A DNA stretch of 11,843 nt, from positions 1-11,843 of the forward strand of contig JAFYZZ010000046.1 in the NCBI GenBank assembly GCA_017548445.1, in the 5' to 3' direction. The stretch is from Bacteroidales bacterium (GTDB taxonomy: Bacteria; Bacteroidota; Bacteroidia; Bacteroidales; UBA932). The first letter of the stretch is position 1. Every line of letters begins with the position of its first letter. The notes below the pieces were generated by a model. The model was not told the DNA's origin, made no database searches, and worked only from the letters and a program-made list of their open reading frames with translations. The position numbers were made by a program, and so were the translations under genes. This document shows, one piece after another, positions 1 through 5,822 of this stretch.

Positions 1-1053
1 CTCGAACTGCAGCTCGCGGCCGCCGTTGAAGAAGAAGGTCACGTGGGCGTATTTCTCCGTCTCGGCGATGCGCAGCTGGCGCTTGCCGGCCTTGGAGACC
101 GTCTCGCCCAGGGTGTCGTTCACCAGCTCCTTGTCGAAGAGGATGTGCACGCCGGTGAAGGAGGCGTCGTACGGCGTGAGGCAGCAGTAGTACAGCGGCA
201 GGGTGTGCATTCCCTCCTCCGGCATATCCTTCTGCGTCAGCACGGCGGTCAGCTCACGGGCGCGGTCGTTGCGGAAGTTGTAGAAGATGATGGCGTCGCC
301 TTCCTCGATCTTCGCGAGCGGGGCGCCGTCCTTGGTGATGACGATCGGCTTGACGAACTCGTCGGTCACGTCGGCGTCGTAGGACGCCTGGATGCCGTCG
401 ATGGCGGACTCGAAAGCCGCGCCCTTGCCCTCGACGAGCAGGTCGTAGGCCTCCTTGACGCGGGCCCAGCGCTTGTCGCGGTCCATCGCGTAGAAGCGGC
501 CGCACACGGTAGCGATCTTGCCCGTGGTCTCGGCCATCTTCGCCTCGAGCTCCTCGAGGAAGCCCTTGCCGCTGCGCGGGTCGGTATCGCGGCCGTCCAT
601 GAAGGCGTGGACATAGACCTGGTCCAGGCCATACTCCTTCGCGACGCGGAGGAACTCATAGACGTGCTCCAGGGAGGAGTGGACGCCGCCGGCGGAGGTG
701 AGGCCCATCAGGTGGAGCTTCTTGCCGGAATTCTTGACATAGTCATAGACCGCCTTGATCTCGGGGTTCTCGAGGAACTTGTGGTCGCGGACGGCCATGT
801 TGATCTTGACGAGGTCCTGATAGACCACGCGGCCGGCGCCGAGGTTCATATGACCGACCTCGGAGTTGCCCATCTGCCCGTCAGGCAGACCGACATACTC
901 GCCGCAGGCCTGCAGGTGGCCGGAAGGATATTTCGCGCGCAGGCCGTCGATGACCGGCGTGCCCTGCGCCCAGATGGCGTTGGAATAATCGTGCTTGCCC
1001 TCGCCCCAACCGTCGAGGATCATCAGAAGTACCTTTCTGTTCATATCTGTCAT
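1..1053 (-). CDS. gpmI: 2,3-bisphosphoglycerate-independent phosphoglycerate mutase, N-terminal part (3' end outside window)
   Basis: This enzyme interconverts 3-phosphoglycerate and 2-phosphoglycerate in cytoplasmic glycolysis and gluconeogenesis, using two metal ions and a phosphoserine intermediate. About 351 of the usual 505-515 residues are present; the reading frame runs open off the left edge. Visible hallmarks are the N-terminal LLMILDGWG with metal ligand Asp14, MGNSEVGH with the catalytic serine at residue 64, then [36 protein letters not shown] and, close to the edge, [13 protein letters not shown]. These match the metal-dependent GpmI family and not the cofactor-dependent GpmA. 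Two in-frame ATGs are possible, at 1053 and at 1044 ([14 protein letters not shown]); 1053 aligns best in length with E. coli GpmI, but neither has a Shine-Dalgarno site. The gene follows an M3 peptidase gene but is separated from it by a terminator and has its own promoter, so it is probably an independent unit. Confidence 0.96.
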   Translation of the reverse strand, partial: MTDMNRKVLLMILDGWGEGKHDYSNAIWAQGTPVIDGLRAKYPSGHLQACGEYVGLPDGQMGNSEVGHMNLGAGRVVYQDLVKINMAVRDHKFLENPEIKAVYDYVKNSGKKLHLMGLTSAGGVHSSLEHVYEFLRVAKEYGLDQVYVHAFMDGRDTDPRSGKGFLEELEAKMAETTGKIATVCGRFYAMDRDKRWARVKEAYDLLVEGKGAAFESAIDGIQASYDADVTDEFVKPIVITKDGAPLAKIEEGDAIIFYNFRNDRARELTAVLTQKDMPEEGMHTLPLYYCCLTPYDASFTGVHILFDKELVNDTLGETVSKAGKRQLRIAETEKYAHVTFFFNGGRELQFE

Positions 1054-1102
1054 ATTTTGTATTAACTAACCGTGGGAGCCGGCACGCGCCGGATCCATCT
1101 TG

Positions 1103-1133
1103 CAAAGATAACAAAAATAAGGATTGCTTCCAG
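1103..1133 (-). promoter_or_regulatory. Candidate gpmI promoter
   Basis: On the minus strand TATCTTTG (1110-1103) is an exact match to the Bacteroides -7 consensus TAnnTTTG. It lies about 50 bp before the gpmI ATG at 1053. At the expected -33 distance only a weak CTGG (1133-1130, 19 bp spacer) is seen, and that sequence lies inside the loop region of the preceding terminator. The -7 call is strong and the -33 call is weak. Confidence 0.6.
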
Positions 1134-1154
1134 CCGGAAACAATCCTTATTTTT
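1113..1154 (-). terminator. Intrinsic terminator after the M3 peptidase gene
   Basis: A perfect 14-bp inverted repeat (AAAAATAAGGATTG at 1113-1126 against 1141-1154) encloses 14 nt that can fold further (TTCC 1128-1131 with GGAA 1136-1139 around AGCC). The A-tract and T-tract form the outer stem, as in many A/T-flanked intrinsic terminators. It starts 19 nt past the peptidase stop codon. The symmetry would let it work in both directions, but no convergent gene needs it here. Confidence 0.88.
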
Positions 1155-1173
1155 AGGGATTTACCCGAATCAG

Positions 1174-3177
1174 CTAGTCGGTCAGGCCGCGGGCGCGGAG
1201 GGCGGCGGCGGAGTCCGGTTCGCGGCCGGCGAAGCTCTTGTAGAGCGTCATCGGCTCTTCGGAACCGCCCTTCTCCAGGAAGGTCTCCTTGAACTTCTTC
1301 GCCAGGGCGAGGTCGTACGGGCCGTCCGGCGAAGCGGCGAAGATGCTGAAGGCATCCTTGTCGAGCACCTCGGACCAGAGGTAGCCATAGTAGCCGGCGG
1401 CATAGCCGCTGGAGAAGATGTGGTTGAAGTAGGTCGAGCGGTAGCGGAAGGTGATCTCCGGGATCAGGCCGATCTCATCGGCGATCTGCTTCTCGAAGGC
1501 GTCGATGTCGACGTCCTTCGTCGAAGACAGCTCGTGCCAGCGCATATCGAGGATCGAGGCGGCGCAGAGTTCGGTGGTCATGAAGCCCTGGTTGAACTTC
1601 TTGGCGGCGAGGATCTTCTGGACCAGCTCCGCGGGGATGGTCTCGCCCTGCGCGTTCTTGGCGTAGCGGGCGAGCAGCTCGGGCTGGAAGGCCCAGTTCT
1701 CGTTGAACTGGGAGAACATCTCGACGAAGTCGCGGGTGACGTTGGTACCGCTCACCGAGGCGTAGTGGCACTTGGTCAGCAGGCCGTGCAGGGCGTGGCC
1801 GAACTCGTGGAAGGTCGTCTCGATGTCGTCGATGGAGAGATGGTCGTCGGAGAAATTGCAGACGTTGACGATGATCGGGCGGACCTCGTTGCCCTCGGCA
1901 TCGACATACTGCTCGCGGACGTTGTTCATCCACGCGCCGCCGCGCTTGCTGGCGCGGGGCTTATAGTCGGTCGTGAAGATGCCCAGCAGGGAGCCGTCCT
2001 CGGCCGTGACCTTGTAGGCGCGGACCTCCGGGTTGTACACGGGCACGTCCTCGAGGCGCTCGAAGTTGACGCCGTAGAGGATGTGGGCGTTGGTGAAGAT
2101 GCCGTTGACCACGCTGTCGATCTGGAAATAGGGCTTGGTCAGGGACTCGTCCAGGTCATACTTGGCCTTGCGGACCTTCTCGGCATAGTACCACCAGTCC
2201 CAGGCCTCGATCTTGGAGCCGGCAGGCAGCTTGCCCGCCTTGATGTCCTGGTCCATCACGGCCTGCATGTCGGCGAGTTCCACCTTGGCCTTGGCCACGG
2301 CGGCCTTCATAATGCCCGCGAGGAAGTTGTCCACCGTCTGCGGGTCGCCCGCCATCTTGTTGGACAGGATGTAGGCGGCTGCGTTGGGATAGCCCAGCAG
2401 GCGGGCCTTTTCGGCGCGCAGGTCGAGCACCTCCAGCAGGAGCTGGCGGTTGTCGTATTCATTTCCACGGTGTCCGCGGGACGTGTAGGCCTCATTGTAC
2501 TGGCGGCGCAGTTCGCGGTCCTCCGTGGTCGTCATCTTGTCGGGGTAGGCCGCCACGCTGAAGCCGAAGCGATCCAGGAAGTCGTTGGACTCGGCCAGGA
2601 TGTTGTTGCCGATCTTCTGGGTCTTGGACGCCATCTCGGCATTGATCTCGCGCAGGCGCGCCTGCTGCTCCTCCGGAAGGCCGATGCCCTCGCGCTCGAA
2701 GCTGTCGAAGTGCTTCTTGAGCACCATCTGCTGCTCGCGGGTCAGGCCGCTCTGGTCGGCGTGATAGACGGCCGCGATGCGGTTGTAGAGGGCCTTGTTG
2801 AAGGAAAGATTGTTGGAATGCTCGCTCATCAGCGAGATGATCTCATCCTCGATGGCGGCAAGTGCGTCGGTGCGGTCGGTCTCCGTGATGTTGTAGAACA
2901 CACCCGTGACCTTGGAAAGGATGCTGCCGGAGAGCTCCAGCGGCGCGATGGTGTTCTCGAAGGTCGGCGTGTCGGGGTTGGCGATGATGGCATCGATCTC
3001 GGCATTCTGCTGCTCGATGCCCGCCTTGACGGCCGGGATGTAGTCGGAAGGAAGGATCTGTTCGAACGGCGGGATGCCGTAGGGGGTGTCCCATTCGGTG
3101 AGGAAAGGATTGACACGGTTGTTCTGGCAAGCTGTCATAGCAATGATGATGGCTGCGGAAGCTAATACTCTTTTCAT
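1174..3177 (-). CDS. M3 family zinc metallopeptidase lipoprotein (Dcp-like peptidyl-dipeptidase)
   Basis: This is a 667-residue thimet-oligopeptidase-clan enzyme expected to cleave short peptides. The zinc site is clear: HEFGH at 457-461 with the third ligand Glu486 in TRDFVEM, 25 residues later. The C-terminal part carries the substrate-side signature FNHIFSSGYAAGYYGYLWS (about 584-602). Length matches E. coli Dcp (about 680 residues), but E. coli Dcp has no lipoprotein signal. Here the N-terminus is MKRVLASAAIIIAMTAC, with a lipobox ending at Cys17, so the protein is probably anchored in the envelope. The ATG at 3177 directly follows the TAA of the EEP nuclease gene (3180-3178), which implies one mRNA and translational coupling. 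A terminator lies 19 nt after the stop, making this the last gene of the unit. Specificity (dipeptidyl release versus general oligopeptidase) cannot be read from the sequence. Its placement behind two nucleases suggests a role in nutrient breakdown, which is inference. Confidence 0.94.
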   Translation of the reverse strand: MKRVLASAAIIIAMTACQNNRVNPFLTEWDTPYGIPPFEQILPSDYIPAVKAGIEQQNAEIDAIIANPDTPTFENTIAPLELSGSILSKVTGVFYNITETDRTDALAAIEDEIISLMSEHSNNLSFNKALYNRIAAVYHADQSGLTREQQMVLKKHFDSFEREGIGLPEEQQARLREINAEMASKTQKIGNNILAESNDFLDRFGFSVAAYPDKMTTTEDRELRRQYNEAYTSRGHRGNEYDNRQLLLEVLDLRAEKARLLGYPNAAAYILSNKMAGDPQTVDNFLAGIMKAAVAKAKVELADMQAVMDQDIKAGKLPAGSKIEAWDWWYYAEKVRKAKYDLDESLTKPYFQIDSVVNGIFTNAHILYGVNFERLEDVPVYNPEVRAYKVTAEDGSLLGIFTTDYKPRASKRGGAWMNNVREQYVDAEGNEVRPIIVNVCNFSDDHLSIDDIETTFHEFGHALHGLLTKCHYASVSGTNVTRDFVEMFSQFNENWAFQPELLARYAKNAQGETIPAELVQKILAAKKFNQGFMTTELCAASILDMRWHELSSTKDVDIDAFEKQIADEIGLIPEITFRYRSTYFNHIFSSGYAAGYYGYLWSEVLDKDAFSIFAASPDGPYDLALAKKFKETFLEKGGSEEPMTLYKSFAGREPDSAAALRARGLTD

Positions 3178-4248
3178 TTATTTACTCAAAATAATGTACG
3201 TAGGATAGTGGTCGGAATAGCCGTTGATGAACTGCCCGCCGGAGAAGGTCCGGAAAGGCGTGCCGGCATAGCGGCCTTCCTGCTGCGTCAGGAAAGGCGG
3301 ATTGAAGACGAAGCCGTAGTGGACGGCGTCGCTCGGCAGGATGTGCAGGCTGCCCTGTGCGTCGATGTCCGTCAGGGCGCCGTTGACGAAGATGCAGTCG
3401 AAGATGTTCCACTCGCCGTGGTATTCTTCCGTGCCGAAGCCGTCCTTGTGCATCCGCAGGAACGGCGAGAACAGCTCGCCCTCCCCCACTTCCGCGAGGG
3501 TCTCGCGGCCGCGCAGGAAGTCGGTCATACAGGCGTCTTCCGGGTTGTCGTTCATATCGCCCATCACCACGACGTTGATGCCCGGGAAGCGCGCTTCCAG
3601 GGCCAGGATGTCGTCCCGGACGATCTCCGCGGCCCGGCAGCGCAGGTCGGCGCCCTTGTTGCCCGTGCGCGAAGGCCAGTGGCAGACATAGACGGCCAGC
3701 GGTTCGCCGGCCATTTCGCCGCGCACGCAGAGCACGTCGCGCGTCTTGAACGCGCGCTGCTCCTCGGGCGTCTTCTCGAAGACGATGCCGCTGTGCGTAT
3801 CGAAATCAAACGGCAGCGTCCGGGTCTGCTCGACCCGGAAAACGTCGGGCCGGTAGAGCAGCGCGCAGTCGATGCCGCGCGTGTCCGGGCCCTCCCGGTG
3901 AATAAACGCATAGCCCGCCTCCGCGATCTCCTCGCGCGCGACGAGGTCCGCGAGCACGCGGTCGTTCTCGACCTCGGCGAGGCCCAGCAGGGCGTGCCAG
4001 CGACCGTTCTTCTCCGCCATCGCGCGGATCACCGACGCGATGTTGGAGAGCTTCTTCTCATATTTGTCCGGCGTCCAGGCGTTCTCCCCCTGCGGGGTGA
4101 AAGCCTGGTCGCTCTTGCCCTTGTCGTGCTCCGTGTCGAAGAGGTTCTCCACGTTGTAGAAGCCGACGACATAGGCATCGTCCGGAATCGCCGGCGCGCA
4201 GCCCGCCAGGAGCAATAGCGCCAAAAGAAACAGTAGAAATCTATTCAT
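3178..4248 (-). CDS. Endonuclease/exonuclease/phosphatase (EEP) family lipoprotein, probable nuclease
   Basis: This 356-residue protein has a lipoprotein signal, MNRFLLFLLALLLLAGC, with Cys17 as the acylated residue. The mature part is a single EEP domain (DNase I/exonuclease III fold): FYNVENLFD with Asn32 and Glu34 (about 30-38), the metal-binding LAEVEN with Glu92 or Glu94, the TRGIDCALLYR strand (123-133), a histidine motif CHWPSR (His190), GDMNDNP (230-236) with Asp231 and Asn233, and the terminal SDHYP (345-349) with catalytic His347. All core catalytic elements are present. The family includes DNases, RNases and phosphatases; the FYNVENLFD form resembles the extracellular ExeM-type nucleases, so a nuclease is favoured but the substrate is not proven. 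The gene lies 39 nt after the NUC1 nuclease gene and abuts the peptidase gene, so it is probably co-transcribed with both. A 9-bp palindrome ends 6 nt before its ATG and may affect its translation. Confidence 0.92.
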   Translation of the reverse strand: MNRFLLFLLALLLLAGCAPAIPDDAYVVGFYNVENLFDTEHDKGKSDQAFTPQGENAWTPDKYEKKLSNIASVIRAMAEKNGRWHALLGLAEVENDRVLADLVAREEIAEAGYAFIHREGPDTRGIDCALLYRPDVFRVEQTRTLPFDFDTHSGIVFEKTPEEQRAFKTRDVLCVRGEMAGEPLAVYVCHWPSRTGNKGADLRCRAAEIVRDDILALEARFPGINVVVMGDMNDNPEDACMTDFLRGRETLAEVGEGELFSPFLRMHKDGFGTEEYHGEWNIFDCIFVNGALTDIDAQGSLHILPSDAVHYGFVFNPPFLTQQEGRYAGTPFRTFSGGQFINGYSDHYPTYIILSK

Positions 4249-4251
4249 ATC

Positions 4252-4280
4252 CAGATTCGCCGGTCAGGCCGGCGAATGAC
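4252..4280 (-). repeat. REP-like palindrome between the two nuclease genes
   Basis: A perfect 9-bp inverted repeat (ATTCGCCGG 4255-4263; CCGGCGAAT 4269-4277) with a 5-nt loop fills most of the 39-bp gap. On the minus strand it is bounded as GTCATTC...GAATCTG. This GTCATTC-stem-GAATC shape recalls small dispersed intergenic palindromes in several bacterial phyla. No T-run follows it on the minus strand, so it is not a normal intrinsic terminator. Membership of a repeated family cannot be tested from one copy. Confidence 0.55.
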
Positions 4281-4287
4281 GGCAAGG

Positions 4288-5730
4288 TTAGTTGTTCCAC
4301 CACCAGGCCACGTCGGCCGGGTTCTGCGCCTCCACGCTCTTCTGCGTGTCGGCCGGGAGATTGACGAAGAAATCCACGCCCACCTTCTTCTCCAGCTCGT
4401 CGACGCTCATCGCCATCGTCTTCTGGATGCTGCCGGCAGAATTGGGCTTGTTGTCGAACCAGAACGCCACGGCGGAATAGCTCTTGTCCTTCGCCAGGCG
4501 CAGCAAGGCCTTGTAGTAGCCCGTCGGGACGGGAATCTTCTTGTTGTCGCCGTCAAGGACATACTGGGTGCTTCCCTCCAGGCTGCAGCCCGTCACGACA
4601 TAGAGCGTGTCGGTGTCGGATTTTTTGGCCCAGCCTCGGACACGTTTCTCCAGTTCGGCCCAGATGCCGGCGTTGAGGTTGTTGTCCTGCGGGGTCATAT
4701 TGGTACCGAAGAAGGTCTCCAGGTTGACGCGGTAGTCGAGCCGGTCGGCCGAAGGGATCTGGTGGCCGCGGTCGAAATGGCCGGCATTGCCGTCCCCGTA
4801 GCCGGAAGGATTGTACTGCTGCTTGTCGTGCGGCAGCAGGGGATCCAGGGAGAAGTCCGTGCGCGTGCCACTGCCCATATTCCCCGCGCAGAGCGGGTAA
4901 GCCACCCAGGTGGAGAGGTAATGGTCGTAGTCGTAGTAGGCGGCGTAGCTGCGCTTCCCGCCCGGGAAAGAATGGATCAGCAGGTCCTGCCCGTCCGTCG
5001 CGGAAGTGGCGGGGAGCTCCATCCAGCCAGCCGACGTCGAGGCGACCTTGCGGCCGAGCCGGTACGTGCCTTCGACCTTGGACACGAAGTAGGCCGGCGT
5101 CGCGCCGCCCGCCTCGACATTGCCGTCGTACTCGCTGCGCAGGGCCATCATCGTGACCTTGTCGCCGACCTTCAGGCCCAGCTTCGGGAAGGACTGGTCG
5201 TTCTTGCCCTTCCCCACCTGCTTCTCGCAGAGGCCGTAGACATAGACGTAGCCCGTCTCGTCGAAGATGAAGAAATTGCCGTAGGTATCGTTGCAGATGG
5301 CGGCGATCTCGCCGGTCAGCTCATACCACGTGGTCTCGTCCGGATGTGCTGCGCGGAACGCGCGGATGTTGAATTCCGGCGTCACCACGGCCGGCTTGCC
5401 GGCCTGGCGCACGGCGACCGTCCGGACCTGGTCGCCGGCCCGCAGCGTCAGCTCGGCCGTGCGCTCCGTCTCGGCCTCGTTGGCCTGGGCGGACACCGTC
5501 ACCGTCTGGTAGCTGCCGGAGGCGCCGCCCGAAGCCGGGCTCACCGTCAGCCACGCGGCGTCGGAGCTGACGCTCCAGTCGCTGTTGGTCAGGAAGGAGA
5601 GTTCCTGCTGCCCGGCGGCGTTCTTGAACGTGAGCTGATTGCTCAGCAGGGTCAGGCTGGCAGGCTTGGTACAGGCCACCGCCACGGCGGCCAGCACGCA
5701 CAATATGATTAAATGTCGAATGCTTTTCAT
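4288..5730 (-). CDS. BACON-OB-NUC1 DNA/RNA non-specific endonuclease lipoprotein
   Basis: This 480-residue protein should cut DNA and RNA without sugar specificity through a beta-beta-alpha-Me active site. The start at 5730 (MKSIRHLIILCVLAAVAVAC, Cys20) was chosen because it opens a good SPII signal; the frame extends 18 codons upstream into non-coding sequence. Domain order: BACON-like module (about 24-112, with SNSDWSV-like and WLTVSPASG strands), an OB-fold-like module (about 120-220, with GNFFIFDETGYVYVYG and LKVGDKVTM), then the nuclease domain (about 255-475). The nuclease carries DRGHQIPSADR with catalytic His323, and TNMTPQDNNLNAGIWAELE with Asn353 as metal ligand and Glu361, spaced as Asn119 and Glu127 in Serratia nuclease. 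BACON modules are usually surface-exposed in Bacteroidota, and OB-like modules beside nucleases are known from B. subtilis YhcR and Shewanella ExeM. A terminator precedes the gene and a candidate promoter lies immediately upstream, so it may be transcribed separately from the receptor pair. Confidence 0.94.
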   Translation of the reverse strand: MKSIRHLIILCVLAAVAVACTKPASLTLLSNQLTFKNAAGQQELSFLTNSDWSVSSDAAWLTVSPASGGASGSYQTVTVSAQANEAETERTAELTLRAGDQVRTVAVRQAGKPAVVTPEFNIRAFRAAHPDETTWYELTGEIAAICNDTYGNFFIFDETGYVYVYGLCEKQVGKGKNDQSFPKLGLKVGDKVTMMALRSEYDGNVEAGGATPAYFVSKVEGTYRLGRKVASTSAGWMELPATSATDGQDLLIHSFPGGKRSYAAYYDYDHYLSTWVAYPLCAGNMGSGTRTDFSLDPLLPHDKQQYNPSGYGDGNAGHFDRGHQIPSADRLDYRVNLETFFGTNMTPQDNNLNAGIWAELEKRVRGWAKKSDTDTLYVVTGCSLEGSTQYVLDGDNKKIPVPTGYYKALLRLAKDKSYSAVAFWFDNKPNSAGSIQKTMAMSVDELEKKVGVDFFVNLPADTQKSVEAQNPADVAWWWNN

Positions 5731-5731
5731 A

Positions 5732-5761
5732 ACCTTCGAAGGTACGGAATTTTCGCGAAAA
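5732..5761. promoter_or_regulatory. Two 12-bp perfect palindromes before the NUC1 nuclease gene (possible operators)
   Basis: ACCTTCGAAGGT (5732-5743) overlaps the candidate -7 element, and TTTTCGCGAAAA (5750-5761) fills the spacer between the candidate -7 and -33 elements. Both are exact palindromes with no loop, centred 18 bp apart. Such symmetry suits binding of a dimeric repressor, but I recognise no specific regulator, and short palindromes can occur by chance. Confidence 0.3.
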
Positions 5762-5768
5762 CGACAAA
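5737..5768 (-). promoter_or_regulatory. Candidate promoter of the NUC1 nuclease gene
   Basis: On the minus strand TTTG (5768-5765) is followed by a 20-bp spacer and TACCTTCG (5744-5737), which matches five of the six fixed bases of TAnnTTTG. The spacing equals that of the receptor promoter in this window. The -33 element is part of the T-run of the preceding terminator. Initiation 5-7 nt after the -7 element would fall at or next to the ATG (5730), giving a leaderless or nearly leaderless mRNA. Confidence 0.42.
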
Positions 5769-5799
5769 AAAGGAGCCGGCCCACGGGGGCCGGCTCCTT
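5766..5799 (-). terminator. Intrinsic terminator after the BACON/OB lipoprotein gene
   Basis: A perfect 13-bp GC-rich stem (5770-5782 against 5787-5799, arm AAGGAGCCGGCCC) with a 4-nt loop is followed on the minus strand by six consecutive T. It begins 23 nt after the stop codon at 5823. This is the strongest terminator in the window and separates the receptor/binding-protein unit from the nuclease/peptidase unit; partial read-through would still link them. Confidence 0.93.
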
Positions 5800-5822
5800 C
5801 TATCGGAAAGCATCAGGGCAGA

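Noticed and set aside
4255..4277. Palindrome as an intrinsic terminator between the nuclease genes
   Set aside because: No T-tract follows on the minus strand, and the EEP ATG comes within a few bases.
5731..5784. Upstream extension of the NUC1 nuclease start to 5784
   Set aside because: The extension would run into the terminator and put 18 residues before a good lipoprotein signal peptide.
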